From Tahibacter soli (GTDB lineage Bacteria > Pseudomonadota > Gammaproteobacteria > Xanthomonadales > Rhodanobacteraceae): DNA of 64,000 nucleotides. Under the pieces are notes generated by a model that was not told where the DNA came from, did not search any database, and saw nothing but the letters and a program-made list of their open reading frames with translations. Of this stretch, positions 19,068 through 29,769 are shown one piece after another (the stretch's first letter is position 1; each line of letters opens with the position of its first letter). A program made the translations under genes and the position numbers. Where the stretch lies: contig NZ_JAOVZO020000003.1 in the NCBI RefSeq assembly GCF_025717065.2, positions 186,001 through 250,000 on the forward strand, written 5' to 3'.

Positions 19068-20669
19068 CTACGGCAACGTCGGCAAAAACCTCGGCGCCCT
19101 ACGCGCCTTGCTCAACTGCTCGTACGCATACGCGAGCCTCACCAGAGTCGTCTCGCTCCACGCCGCGCCGATGAAGCTGATACCCACCGGCAGTTCGCGC
19201 ACCTGTCCCATCGGCACGGTGATCGACGGATAGCCCGTCACCGCCGCGACGCCGCTCGATCCGCCGGTGTAGTGATCGCCGTTCAGCGGGTCGGTCGTCC
19301 ACGCCGGATTGTTCGTCGGGGCGATCAGCGCGTCGAGCCGGTGCTTTTTCAATACCGCGTCGAGGCCTTCCTTGCGTGCGTACTTCTGGATCGTCGCCTG
19401 CGCCTCTTTGTAAGCCTTGTCCGACAGCGTGCCGCGCTTTTGCGACAATTCCAGAAGTTCCTGGCCGAAGATCGGCAGTTCCCTGTCCGCGTTCGCCGCG
19501 TTCCAGGCGATGAGTTCGGCGAGCGTGGCGACCGGCACGCCGCGCCGCGTTGCCAGATACGCGTTGAGGCCGGCTTTGAATTCGTACTGCAGCACGGTCA
19601 TCTCGGCATCGCCGAGCTTGTCGGCGTTCGGTATTTCCACCGGATCGACGATCGTCGCGCCCGCGCCGCGCATCAGCGCGATGCTGCGCTCGAATGCGGC
19701 GTTCACCTCTTTGTGGAAGTTGGCCTGTTTGCGCAGCACGCCGATGCGTGCGCCCTTGAGCGCGCCCGCGTCGAGCGCGCGCACGTAGTCGGCCGCGTGT
19801 TTGTCGGCGTCCCAGCTTGCCTTGTCGCGCGGGTCGGCGCCGGCGAGCACGGTCAGTAGAGCCGCGGCGTCGGCGACGCTGCGCGCCATCGGGCCGGCCG
19901 TGTCCTGGCTCGCCGAGATCGGCACGATGCCGCTGCGCGCCACGAGACCCACGGTCGGCTTGATGCCGACGAGGCCGTTGACGCCGGCCGGGCAGACGAT
20001 CGATCCGTCGGTTTCGGTGCCGACCGCGACGGCCGCGAGATTCGCCGCGATCGCCGCGCCGCTGCCGCTCGACGAACCGCACGGATTGCGATCGAGCACA
20101 TACGGGTTCTTCGTCTGGCCGCCGCGCGCGCTCCAGCCGCTCGTCGAACCGGTCGAGCGGAAATTCGCCCATTCCGACAGATTCGTCTTGCCGAGGATGA
20201 CCGCGCCGGCGGCGCGCAGGCGCGCGACGATCGCCGCATCCTGCGTCGGCGCGGCACCGACGAGCGCGAGCGACCCCGCGCTCGTCTGCATGCCGTCGGC
20301 CGTGTCGATGTTGTCCTTGAGCAGCACCGGCACGCCGTGCAGCGGCCCGCGCACCTTGCCCGCGGCGCGCTCGGCGTCGAGCGCGTCGGCGCTGGCGAGC
20401 GCGTCGGGGTTCAATTCGATGACGGCGTTGAGCGCCGGTCCGGCCTTGTCGATCGCCGCGATGCGATCGAGGTACTGCTGCATGATCGCATGCGCGGTCA
20501 GTTCGCCGGCGCTCATGCGGCGCTGCAGGTCGGCGACGCTCGCCTCGTCGAGCGCGAACGCCGGCTTGGCCGGTTCGGCGGGCGCGGCGACGGCGGCCGG
20601 CTTCGGCGCGCCGGTGGCGCAGGCCGCGAGTGCGAGAACGATCGGCAACAGAGCGCAGGCGCGCGACAT
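19068..20669 (-). CDS. Amidase-signature lipoprotein
   Basis: A 533-residue amidase (hydrolysis of carboxylic amides). The start at 20669 gives a lipoprotein signal with lipobox LAAC (Cys17), so the enzyme is probably anchored in the outer membrane facing the periplasm. The Ser-cisSer-Lys triad is visible: K118 in VLLKDNIDT, the GSSSGSG segment at 198-204 and Ser223 in TETDGSIVCPAG. The usual glycine before that serine is aspartate-glycine here. Family members of this secreted type in xanthomonads are of unknown substrate; peptide amides are possible. It is transcribed away from the RHS locus. A methyltransferase gene lies 58 bases upstream on the same strand. Confidence 0.9.
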   Translation of the reverse strand: MSRACALLPIVLALAACATGAPKPAAVAAPAEPAKPAFALDEASVADLQRRMSAGELTAHAIMQQYLDRIAAIDKAGPALNAVIELNPDALASADALDAERAAGKVRGPLHGVPVLLKDNIDTADGMQTSAGSLALVGAAPTQDAAIVARLRAAGAVILGKTNLSEWANFRSTGSTSGWSARGGQTKNPYVLDRNPCGSSSGSGAAIAANLAAVAVGTETDGSIVCPAGVNGLVGIKPTVGLVARSGIVPISASQDTAGPMARSVADAAALLTVLAGADPRDKASWDADKHAADYVRALDAGALKGARIGVLRKQANFHKEVNAAFERSIALMRGAGATIVDPVEIPNADKLGDAEMTVLQYEFKAGLNAYLATRRGVPVATLAELIAWNAANADRELPIFGQELLELSQKRGTLSDKAYKEAQATIQKYARKEGLDAVLKKHRLDALIAPTNNPAWTTDPLNGDHYTGGSSGVAAVTGYPSITVPMGQVRELPVGISFIGAAWSETTLVRLAYAYEQLSKARRAPRFLPTLP

Positions 20670-20727
20670 GGCGGTATTCCGGGCGGGGAAGCGCCGATGA
20701 TGCCAGACGCGGCGATCGTCGCGAACG

Positions 20728-21372
20728 CTACGCTTGCGGACGGCGGAAGATGGAAATGACGCCGCCGGTTTCGCCGCGCCACGGCGTCGCCCGCCAGTCG
20801 CGCCAGCGAACGTGCGGCGCGAGGCCGGCGCTTGCCGTCCAGGCGTCGAGATCGTCGAGCGACACTTCGCACAGCCGCGGCGAATAGCGTCGCGGCCCGC
20901 CGCGCGTCTCCACGACATGATCCATTTGTACAAACGTATCGCGACGGCCCGGCGCCGTCGTTTCGACGAGCAGCGAGCCGTCGCCGGCGACGCTCGCGGC
21001 GAGCCTCGCGACGGCGCGCGCCTGCGCGTCGCGATCGGGCAGCAGCGCGAGCGTGTCGACCATGCAGATGACCAGCCGGTAGCGGTCCGGCGCGCTGACG
21101 CAGGCGAAGTCGCCGAGCGTGACGCCGATCGCGTCGCCGCCGGATTTGGCGCGCAGCCGCGCGATCATCGCGGCCGAGGCGTCGATGCCGTGCACCGCGA
21201 GCCCGCGCGAGGCGAGCGCGATGGCGTAGCGGCCGGTGCCGCAGCCCGCGTCGAGCACCGGGCCGCCGCGCGCGAGTTCGACGAGCCGGTCGAGCGACAG
21301 GCGCGACGGCGGCGGATACATCTCGTCGTAGAATTCGGCGCAGTGGTCGCCGTAACGCGCGGCATCGATCAT
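20728..21372 (-). CDS. Class I SAM-dependent methyltransferase
   Basis: A 214-residue protein with the S-adenosylmethionine-binding motif I VLDAGCGTGRYAIAL, then GIDASAAMI (motif II acidic loop) and a CMVDTLALL segment in the motif IV region. Length and layout fit small-molecule methyltransferases of the class I Rossmann fold. The start at 21372 (MIDAARYGDHCAEFYDEMY) matches the usual N-terminus; longer readings upstream would cross the divergent cupredoxin promoter region. Substrate cannot be told from sequence. The gene is divergent from the cupredoxin gene and codirectional with the amidase. Confidence 0.85.
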   Translation of the reverse strand: MIDAARYGDHCAEFYDEMYPPPSRLSLDRLVELARGGPVLDAGCGTGRYAIALASRGLAVHGIDASAAMIARLRAKSGGDAIGVTLGDFACVSAPDRYRLVICMVDTLALLPDRDAQARAVARLAASVAGDGSLLVETTAPGRRDTFVQMDHVVETRGGPRRYSPRLCEVSLDDLDAWTASAGLAPHVRWRDWRATPWRGETGGVISIFRRPQA

Positions 21373-21433
21373 GTCGGCGGAGCATGACCGACCGGCGACG
21401 ATGCGCCAAGGGCGGACCGCGAGAAGGGGGGCG

Positions 21434-21823
21434 ATGCGGCGATGTCTGTGGGGAATGCTGGCGCTCGCGGCGGGGCCGGTCGACGCCGCGCTGCACGTGG
21501 TGATCGTCGGCGCACGCGGCGAACTCGTGTACGAACCGGCGACACTGACGATCCGCGCCGGCGACAGCGTGCGTTTCGTCAACGTCAGCGGTTTCCACAA
21601 TGTCGTTGCCGACGACGCGTCGTTCCGTTGTGCGAACGGCTGCGACGGGCTGGGCGGCAACGGATCGCCGAGCAACGCGCAGTGGATCGCGACGGTCGTG
21701 TTCGGCGATCCCGGGACGGTCGGCTACTACTGCGAAGCCCACGGCGCGCCGGGCAGCGGCATGGTCGGCACGATCGTCGTCGAGTCCACGCCGGTTGCGC
21801 TGCAGTCGTTCGACGTCGAATAG
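21434..21823 (+). CDS. Secreted plastocyanin-like cupredoxin
   Basis: A 129-residue small blue copper protein. A short signal peptide (WGMLALAAGPVDA) precedes a beta-sandwich reading ATLTIRAGDSVRFVNVSGFHNVVADD, with the first copper-ligand histidine. The C-terminal ligand loop is YYCEAHGAPGSGM, giving Cys, His and Met as in type 1 copper sites. It is probably a periplasmic electron carrier; the partner is unknown. The ATG at 21434 has a strong purine-rich ribosome-binding site (gaaggggg) eleven bases before it. Its 3' end overlaps the convergent acetyltransferase gene by about 97 bases. Confidence 0.87.
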   Translation: MRRCLWGMLALAAGPVDAALHVVIVGARGELVYEPATLTIRAGDSVRFVNVSGFHNVVADDASFRCANGCDGLGGNGSPSNAQWIATVVFGDPGTVGYYCEAHGAPGSGMVGTIVVESTPVALQSFDVE

Positions 21824-22314
21824 CGCGGATCGATTTCCAGCGTCAGCGCGCAGTCGCGCCAGCCCAGGTCGTGCCAGAAGTCGAGCGCCTTGCGATTGCC
21901 GACGAGCACGTCGAGCGTCAGGCGCTTGCCGCGCGGCCAGATGTCGCGGCGCAGGCGCTCGATGGCCGCATGGCCCACGCCGTGACGGCGTGCGTGGCGC
22001 AGCACGAGAAACTGCGCGAGATAGATTTCGTCGGCGCTTTCGCGGAACACCGCGTAGGCGACCGTCTCGCCGTTCTCGTCGAACAGCACCGCGCGGTACG
22101 CGCCCGATGCGAGCCAGGTGCGCATGCGGTCGTGCAGAAAACGCAGGTCGTCGGGGCCGAAGTCGGCGCCTTCGCGCACGAGCTGTCGATTCAGACGGGC
22201 AAGTTCGGGCGCGTCGGCGACGCTCGCCCAGCGATAGGTCAACGCGTTCAATCGAAGACTCGGGTATGCGGCCGATTGCCGCCGATGTCGCGGCTCCCCG
22301 TGGTCAGCGCGCAT
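21727..22314 (-). CDS. GNAT-family N-acetyltransferase
   Basis: A 195-residue protein with a GNAT core: an N-terminal YRWASVADAPELARLNRQL, a central YAVFRESADEIYLAQFLVLRHARRHGVGHAAIE that holds the acetyl-CoA loop (R-x-x-G-V/x-G), and LDVLVGNRKALDFWHDLGW. Substrate is unknown. The ATG at 22314 overlaps the stop of the small membrane protein upstream (ATGCGCGCTGA), which supports translational coupling. A TTG further inside (Asn-Ala-Leu-Thr-Tyr) is an alternative. The last ~40 residues lie past the domain and are antisense to the cupredoxin gene, so the reading frame runs on without clear function there. Confidence 0.78.
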   Translation of the reverse strand: MRADHGEPRHRRQSAAYPSLRLNALTYRWASVADAPELARLNRQLVREGADFGPDDLRFLHDRMRTWLASGAYRAVLFDENGETVAYAVFRESADEIYLAQFLVLRHARRHGVGHAAIERLRRDIWPRGKRLTLDVLVGNRKALDFWHDLGWRDCALTLEIDPRYSTSNDCSATGVDSTTIVPTMPLPGAPWASQ

Positions 22315-22471
22315 CGCGCGTGCGGCCTGCCTGCGCGGCCGACAGGTGCTCCATCGCGGCGTGCGTCGCGATGTCGCGCAGCGGCGCGCGACGATGAAGC
22401 ACGCGATACAGCAGCGCGGCGTAGCCGAGCACGCCGGCAAGAAACAGCACGATGTAACCGAGGCTCGTCAT
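22304..22471 (-). CDS. Small single-pass membrane protein
   Basis: A 55-residue protein starting MTSLGYIVLFLAGVLGYAALLYRVLH, a single hydrophobic helix followed by a charged tail ending in AGRTRDAR. No family is recognised. Its stop overlaps the acetyltransferase start by 11 bases, suggesting coupled translation. Its reality is supported only by that arrangement and by the clear hydrophobic helix, so it is a tentative gene. Confidence 0.5.
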   Translation of the reverse strand: MTSLGYIVLFLAGVLGYAALLYRVLHRRAPLRDIATHAAMEHLSAAQAGRTRDAR

Positions 22472-22565
22472 GGATGCGGATCCGTGGAGAACGGATCGCA
22501 GCTTGCGCGCCGTGGCGGTAAACGATCCATCGACGCATCGCCGCGCGGCGTAACGAACGCGTAAA

Positions 22566-22598
22566 CGAAAAACCCCGGCATGCTCGCGCATGCCGGGG
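22566..22598 (-). terminator. Intrinsic terminator of typA
   Basis: On the minus strand an 11-bp stem (arms at 22573-22583 and 22588-22598, ccccggcatgc and gcatgccgggg) with a tetraloop is followed by gtttttcg. It lies about 25 bases past the typA stop. Confidence 0.9.
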
Positions 22599-22624
22599 TT
22601 TCGTCGGAGCGCTTGCGGCGTCGA

Positions 22625-24454
<1,830 letters not shown>

Positions 24455-24583
24455 GGCGAATGCTCCCGCCGGCGGCCGGCAGGACTCTGGTGGGAAAGAA
24501 TGGGCGGCAGTATAACCGGTTATGCGTCAACTTGCCGCGTTGCAGCACGTTGGCGTGCCGTCTTCGACGAAAAGCGCGAACCA

Positions 24584-24615
24584 GCCGGACGCCGCCGTGC
24601 GCGGCGGCGTCCGGC
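24584..24615 (-). terminator. Hairpin between the pilin-lipoprotein gene and typA
   Basis: Perfect 13-bp arms gccggacgccgcc (24584-24596) and ggcggcgtccggc (24603-24615) with a six-base loop, placed just past the stop of the minus-strand lipoprotein gene. Only a weak T-rich stretch follows. Confidence 0.6.
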
Positions 24616-24621
24616 CGATCG

Positions 24622-26859
24622 TCAGCGGCAGCCTGCCGGCAGGTACTTGGCCGGCACCGTCGTCGTCTCTTCCGAGTCGCTGATCGGCTCGGCGTCGTCC
24701 GCGATCTGCGCGTCGCCGCAGCGCCAGACGAGCTCGCCGCCGAGCTTGTACGGCGCGAGCGTCAGCGTCTGGCCGTGGACGGCCTTGTTCGCCTCGTCGC
24801 CGAACGCGAGCACGATCGTGCCCTGGTCGGTGTAGTAGTGGTCGAGGTACTTGAGCGATTCGCCGAATGCCGGTCCGTCGAGGTCGTCGTCGGTCGCCGG
24901 CAGCTTCTTGCGCTTGGCGTAGTACTCGGCGATCGCGAGCTTGAGCGGACCTGCGTCGGCGATCGTGCCGCTGACCTGCGCGCGGATCGTGTAGTCCTGG
25001 TAGGCCGGTATCGCGATCGCCGCGACGATGCCGACGACGGCGATCGCCATGACGCCGCCGCCGGCGGAGAGAATCGCCTCGGCCGGGCTCTGCTCGTACG
25101 TCACGCTGAAGCCGGCGCGGTTGGGCGTCAGGTCGAAGGTCAGCCCGAGCGCGCCGTCGAGCGGCAGGCCGAGGCTGGCGGCGTTCGGGAGGTCGGCGAG
25201 ACTCGTCGGCTGGCCGAGCGCGTCCGAGATCGACTGCAGCACCGCGAGGTAGGCGTAGTAGATCTTCTGGTTCGCGTTGCGCGTCGTCACGGCGCCGCCG
25301 ATCAGCGTGCTCGCCGGGTCGTACGACTGCTGCGTGCGCAGCCAGTCGCCGATGTCGGTGTCGAGCTTCGCGGCGGCGCGGTCGCCGAGCGCCTGCGGCA
25401 CCTGGCCGAACACGAGCCAGTCGCCTTCCTCGGTCCAGTACAGGTGCGTGCCCATGCGCGTGTACAGCTGCAGCCAGGCGGTGGCCTTCGCGGTGGTCTC
25501 GGGCGCCGCCTTCTCGTCGGCCAGGCTCTTGGCGATGTCGATGCCGGGCACGTAGACGTGATGCATCGTCGCCTTGCCGGACTTCACCGTCTCGTGCTTC
25601 CACTTGAACCGCGCGACGAGATCGTCGAGGCGCGCATACAGCGCGGCGCGATCGACCGTGCGCACGGCCGAATACGTGCCGGCGGCGTCTTCGAACGTCA
25701 CGAGCTCGGGGCCGAACAGGCCGGCGAGATCCTTCACCTCGAAGCCGAAAGCCGTCTTGAGTTCGTCGTTCGCCTTGTCGTACGCGGCCTTCGTGCCGGC
25801 GCCGAAATCGGCGTCGAGGTTCCCGACGAACGCGTCGAACTGCGCGCGCGACGGCAGGCGCATCGTCACCGCCCACGACGGATTGCCGGCGGCCTTGATG
25901 TCGGTCTTGTAGCCGTCCTGCGCGAGATAGCCGAACAATTTCGACTGCGGCGCGATGAACTGCACCTGGAACTTGCCGCGACCGCCGACCGTGCCCCAGC
26001 CGAAAGCGACGGCCTGGCTCTTGTCGAGCAGGTCGCGTACGGCCGTGCCGGGCTTGGCCGCCGGCAACTGCGCCGAGGCCATGCCCATGACGCCCTTCAG
26101 GCTCATCCAGAAAAACAGGCCCTGGCCGGACGTGTCGAACGTCTTTTCGACCTCGTGCATCGCATGTGCGCGCTTTTCGCCGAGCTGCTTGACGAAGCCG
26201 TCGAGCGCGAACGCCGACGCGGCCATGCCCGAAAGCACGTACAGGTGCTTCGTCGCCGCGTCGAACTGCACGTAGCCCTTGGTCGCCAGCTCGCCCTTGC
26301 CGTTGGCGTCGAGCGGCGCCTTGAGCACCGGCGCGCCGGTCGCGGCGAGGCGCGCGTTCATCGTCGCCACGTCGGCGATGTCGAACGGCAGGCTGACGAG
26401 GATGTTGCTCGCCGGGTTCGCGATGTCGCTCGTGTCGATCACGGCGACTTCGACGGGACCGGCAAGATCGTCGAGCGCGAGCGCCGTGAACGGCGCGATG
26501 CCGGCCTGCACGAGCAGCGGATCTTTGGCGGCGGCATCGCGCAGCGCGGCGATCGCCTTCGTATGCGCCTCGCTCGCGAGCGCGCCGTCGAGCGCGCGGC
26601 CGTTCGGCGCGGACATGAGGCCCCACAGCGTCGGCAGGCGCAGATAGGCGACGGTGTGCTCGGGCAGGCGTTCGCGCAGCCAGGCCGGCTGCGAGATGGT
26701 GTCGGCCGCGCGTTTCTGCGCGGCGCCGTCGAGTTGGGCGACGGCGGCCGGCGCGCTCGTCGACGCCTTGTCGCGATTGCAGCCGGCGAGTACGACGCCC
26801 GCCGCGACCGCCGCGACGAAGCAGGTGCGGCGGATCAAGGTGTTCCGGGTAATACGCAT
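24622..26859 (-). CDS. Lipoprotein with C-terminal type IV pilin-like domain
   Basis: A 745-residue protein. The start at 26859 (with ggagac before it) gives a lipoprotein signal ending VVLAGC. Residues about 35-590 form a long domain that resembles DUF3352-type proteins; the function of these is unknown. From residue 600 the sequence reads VMAIAVVGIVAAIAIPAYQDYTIRAQ, then KLAIAEYY, and finishes with a WRCGD...LPAGCR cysteine pair. These are the alpha-1 helix and disulfide-bound D-region of type IV pilins, but without a GFTLIE prepilin cleavage site. The pilin part is therefore an internal fusion and would not be processed by prepilin peptidase. It may sit beside or cap a pilus, or merely anchor by its helix. 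Both ideas are inference. Confidence 0.75.
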   Translation of the reverse strand: MRITRNTLIRRTCFVAAVAAGVVLAGCNRDKASTSAPAAVAQLDGAAQKRAADTISQPAWLRERLPEHTVAYLRLPTLWGLMSAPNGRALDGALASEAHTKAIAALRDAAAKDPLLVQAGIAPFTALALDDLAGPVEVAVIDTSDIANPASNILVSLPFDIADVATMNARLAATGAPVLKAPLDANGKGELATKGYVQFDAATKHLYVLSGMAASAFALDGFVKQLGEKRAHAMHEVEKTFDTSGQGLFFWMSLKGVMGMASAQLPAAKPGTAVRDLLDKSQAVAFGWGTVGGRGKFQVQFIAPQSKLFGYLAQDGYKTDIKAAGNPSWAVTMRLPSRAQFDAFVGNLDADFGAGTKAAYDKANDELKTAFGFEVKDLAGLFGPELVTFEDAAGTYSAVRTVDRAALYARLDDLVARFKWKHETVKSGKATMHHVYVPGIDIAKSLADEKAAPETTAKATAWLQLYTRMGTHLYWTEEGDWLVFGQVPQALGDRAAAKLDTDIGDWLRTQQSYDPASTLIGGAVTTRNANQKIYYAYLAVLQSISDALGQPTSLADLPNAASLGLPLDGALGLTFDLTPNRAGFSVTYEQSPAEAILSAGGGVMAIAVVGIVAAIAIPAYQDYTIRAQVSGTIADAGPLKLAIAEYYAKRKKLPATDDDLDGPAFGESLKYLDHYYTDQGTIVLAFGDEANKAVHGQTLTLAPYKLGGELVWRCGDAQIADDAEPISDSEETTTVPAKYLPAGCR

Positions 26860-27023
26860 GATGTCTCCCTGTGCCGTCCGGCCGCGCGCGCCCCTCGCGC
26901 ACGGCATCGGTTCCTTGGCGGAAACGTCATGCTACCCGAGGCCCGGAATTTTGGCTTGGCGGAACTGTCAAGGCGCGCCGCGGCGCGGTCGGCTATCATG
27001 CGCGGTTTCAACGGGAGCCCCCG

Positions 27024-27551
27024 ATGTCCAACGAACTCATCGCCAAGGTCACGACGAGCCGCGGCCCGATCAACATCCGCCTTTTTGCCGACAAGGCGCC
27101 GGTGACCGTCGCCAGCTTCGTCAACCTCGTGCAGCGCGGCTACTACGACGGCCTGAACTTCCACCGCGTCATTCCCGACTTCATGATCCAGGGCGGTTGC
27201 CCGCACGGCAGCGGCATGGGCGGCCCGGGCTACAAGTTCGAAAACGAATGCCGCCCGGACCTCAAGCACGACAAGCCGGGCATCCTGTCGATGGCGAACG
27301 CGGGTCCGGGCACGAACGGCAGCCAGTTCTTCATCACGCACGTGCCGACCGCGTGGCTCGACGGCAAGCACACCGTGTTCGGCGAGGTGCTGAGCAAGGA
27401 CGACCAGAAAGTGGTCGACAGCATCCGTGTCGGCGACAAGATCGAATCGATCCGCATCGAAGGCGACGCCTCGGCGCTGCTCGACGCGCAGTCGGCGCGC
27501 GTCGCCGAATTCAACCGCGCGCTCGACGCGGCGGGTTTCAAGGCGAAGTAA
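27024..27551 (+). CDS. ppiB: Peptidyl-prolyl cis-trans isomerase (cyclophilin)
   Basis: A 175-residue cyclophilin that speeds proline isomerisation during protein folding, probably in the cytosol because no signal peptide is present. The active-site motif [13 protein letters not shown] is intact, followed by [26 protein letters not shown] and [12 protein letters not shown]. The start at 27024 ([18 protein letters not shown]) has gggagcc before it, and a TATCAT box lies about 25 bases upstream at 26994-26999. A C-terminal tail of about 20 residues exceeds the domain. The gene is divergent from the lipoprotein-pilin gene. Confidence 0.95.
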   Translation: MSNELIAKVTTSRGPINIRLFADKAPVTVASFVNLVQRGYYDGLNFHRVIPDFMIQGGCPHGSGMGGPGYKFENECRPDLKHDKPGILSMANAGPGTNGSQFFITHVPTAWLDGKHTVFGEVLSKDDQKVVDSIRVGDKIESIRIEGDASALLDAQSARVAEFNRALDAAGFKAK

Positions 27552-27580
27552 TCGCCCGAAGCAGCAGCGATTGCGCAAGA

Positions 27581-27607
27581 CCTCGCCCGCCGCAACGGCG
27601 GGCGAGG
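27581..27607. terminator. Bidirectional hairpin between ppiB and the GlsB-like gene
   Basis: Perfect 12-bp arms cctcgcccgccg (27581-27592) and cggcgggcgagg (27596-27607) with loop caa. It lies between two convergent genes and could end both. No T-tract is present. Confidence 0.55.
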
Positions 27608-27624
27608 GGCGAAGCCGGTGCCGG

Positions 27625-27891
27625 TCAGGTCGACGAGCCGCCCGACGTCTTCGTGAACACGCGGTACAGCGCGAGCAGGATCACCGCGCCGATCACCGAC
27701 GTGATGAAGCCGGCCGCCTGGCCCGGCCGATACCAGCCGATCGCCTGGCCGAGCCAGGTGGCGACGAGCGAGCCGGCGATGCCGAGCAGGCCCGTGATGA
27801 AGAAGCCGCCGGGATCCTTGCCGGGCATCAGAAGCTTCGCGATGACGCCTACGACCAGGCCGATGATGAACGCCCACAACCAGTACAACAT
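27625..27891 (-). CDS. GlsB/YeaQ/YmgE-family stress membrane protein
   Basis: An 88-residue inner-membrane protein with three hydrophobic helices and the family pattern WLWAFIIGLVVGVIAKLLMPG, then GGFFITGLLGIAGSLVATWLG and GFITSVIGAVILLALYR. The family (also called transglycosylase-associated) is common in stress regulons, but its molecular function is not known. It is a single gene convergent with ppiB, followed upstream by a 200-base gap to the aminotransferase. Confidence 0.9.
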   Translation of the reverse strand: MLYWLWAFIIGLVVGVIAKLLMPGKDPGGFFITGLLGIAGSLVATWLGQAIGWYRPGQAAGFITSVIGAVILLALYRVFTKTSGGSST

Positions 27892-28092
27892 AGGTGCCTC
27901 CTGCGAACGGGTGGAAACGCGCCGGCAATGTAGCGCATTCGCGCGGCGGCGGGGCGTGTCCGGCGCGCGCGCGGCACAGGGTTTTGCAACGTGTCACGAC
28001 CATGGCCATTCGCCATAAGTCGGGCCGGATGCTGCGCTGCAATGTGCTACGATCCTGCCGATTTTTCCCGATCCCAGACCGCGAGAAGACAC

Positions 28093-29289
28093 ATGCTCAA
28101 GCTAGCCGAGCGCATGGGCCGCGCCAAACCGAGCGCGATCATGCTGGTTGCCGAGAAGGCGAAGAAGCTCAAGGCCGAAGGCCGCGACATCATCAGCTTC
28201 TCGATCGGCGTGCCGAACTTCCTGCCCGGCGAGCACGTGTACGCGGCGGTGCGCGACGCGCTCGCGAAGGACTCCGGCCAGTACGGCTCGAACCGCGGCG
28301 CCGACGCGCTGCTCGATGCGTTTCTCGCACACATCGAACGCGCCGGTTTCACCGGCTATACGCGCAAGAACGTCTCGACCGGCATCGGCGCCAAGCACGT
28401 GCTGTTCAACCTCGCCGAGGCGCTGCTCGATCCGGGCGACGTGATCGTCTTCCCGACGCCGTACTGGACGAGCTACATGGACATCGCCGACATCGTCGGC
28501 GCGACCGTGCGCACGCTGCCGTGTCCGCCCGAGCAGAACTACAAGCTCACGCCGGCGCAGCTCGACGCCGCGCTGCCGGGCGCGAAGGTGTTTCTGTTCA
28601 ACAATCCGTCGAACCCGACCGGCATGGTCTATTCGCCGGACGAAGTCGCGGCGATCGCGCAGGTGCTCGCGAAGTATCCGGACCTGTGGATCATCACCGA
28701 CGACATCTATCACCGCATGGTGTTCGACGATCTCGGCTACCGCAATTTCGTGCAGGTGAGGCCGGAGCTGCGCGACCGCACGATCTTCGTCGACTCGCTG
28801 TCGAAGACCTACGGCATGCCCGGCTGGCGCGTCGGCTTCATGGCCGGCCCGGAAAGCGTCGCGCAGGCGCTGACGAACCTCAATTCCAACCACATCACGA
28901 ACATCCCCGAAGCCGTTACCGCGGCGGCCGTCGCGGCGCTGACCGGCCCGCAGGATGTGCCGGCGCAGAAGAACCTCGAGTTCCAGGCCAAGCGCGACCA
29001 GGTGCTGGCGATGCTCGATTCGATCCCGGGCGTGGTCTGCCCGCGTCCGCAGGGCGCGTTCTACGTGTTTCCGGATATTTCCTGCGCTTTTGGAAAAAGC
29101 CACAACGGCAGGAAGATCGAGAACGACGTCGATTTCTGCAACGCGCTGCTCGATGCCAAGGGCGTCGCCTGCGTGCCGGGCTCGGCGTTCGGCGAACCGC
29201 GCGCGCTGCGCATTTCGTACACGTGCCCCACGCCGCAGCTGCCGGAAGGTCTGAAGCGTTTCCGCGAGTTCTTCGCCGAGCTCGCCTGA
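28093..29289 (+). CDS. Class I pyridoxal-phosphate aminotransferase
   Basis: A 398-residue fold-type I aminotransferase, most similar in layout to aspartate aminotransferases of the AT-1 gamma group. It shows NNPSNPTGMVYS, DDIYHRM, the PLP-lysine motif SLSKTYGMPGWRVGF, and RISYTCPTP with the carboxylate-binding arginine. The ATG at 28093 gives MLKLAERMGRAKPSAIMLVAEKAKKL, the usual family opening. A TGCTACGAT box at 28046-28054 is a possible extended -10. The glutaredoxin gene starts seven bases after its stop, so the two are probably cotranscribed. The amino donor is not certain from sequence. Confidence 0.9.
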   Translation: MLKLAERMGRAKPSAIMLVAEKAKKLKAEGRDIISFSIGVPNFLPGEHVYAAVRDALAKDSGQYGSNRGADALLDAFLAHIERAGFTGYTRKNVSTGIGAKHVLFNLAEALLDPGDVIVFPTPYWTSYMDIADIVGATVRTLPCPPEQNYKLTPAQLDAALPGAKVFLFNNPSNPTGMVYSPDEVAAIAQVLAKYPDLWIITDDIYHRMVFDDLGYRNFVQVRPELRDRTIFVDSLSKTYGMPGWRVGFMAGPESVAQALTNLNSNHITNIPEAVTAAAVAALTGPQDVPAQKNLEFQAKRDQVLAMLDSIPGVVCPRPQGAFYVFPDISCAFGKSHNGRKIENDVDFCNALLDAKGVACVPGSAFGEPRALRISYTCPTPQLPEGLKRFREFFAELA

Positions 29290-29296
29290 CGCTGCG

Positions 29297-29677
29297 ATGA
29301 GCCCCAACGCGCCGAAGCTGCTCCTGATCGCCGCCGGCATCGTGGCGCTCGCGGCCGTATCGGCGTTCACGGCGCACTGGCAGCGGCAGATGGCGCAGGC
29401 CGATCCGCGCCTGACGACCGGCGAACACGGCGTCGTCATGCTCGGCGCGTCATGGTGCGGCTATTGCCAGCGCCTCAAGGCCGGGCTCGACGCGGCGAAA
29501 GTGCCCTACGTCGAACTCGACGTCGAGGACGGCGGCATCGGCGAGAACGCGTTCTTCGCGGTCGGCGGTCGCGGCGTGCCGGTCACGGTGATCGGGCAGG
29601 AGGTCGTGCACGGCTACGACGCGGCGCGCCTGACCGAACTCCTCGGCAAGCTCGGGCACAGCATCGACCTGAAATAA
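29297..29677 (+). CDS. Membrane-anchored glutaredoxin
   Basis: A 126-residue protein: an N-terminal hydrophobic helix (LLLIAAGIVALAAVSAFTA), then a glutaredoxin/thioredoxin fold with active site C54-G-Y-C57 in GASWCGYCQRLKAGL and the cis-proline in GRGVPVTVIG. It probably performs thiol-disulfide exchange at the periplasmic side of the inner membrane; the partner is unknown. It lies seven bases after the aminotransferase gene and is likely part of its transcript. Confidence 0.88.
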   Translation: MSPNAPKLLLIAAGIVALAAVSAFTAHWQRQMAQADPRLTTGEHGVVMLGASWCGYCQRLKAGLDAAKVPYVELDVEDGGIGENAFFAVGGRGVPVTVIGQEVVHGYDAARLTELLGKLGHSIDLK

Positions 29678-29769
29678 TTCCAACGCTCGCGCGGCGTCGT
29701 TGCCGTGCGAGGCATTCAACCCGGCGGGCGCCCGTTCGTCCGCGACGATGAGTCAGACCAGGAGTCACT

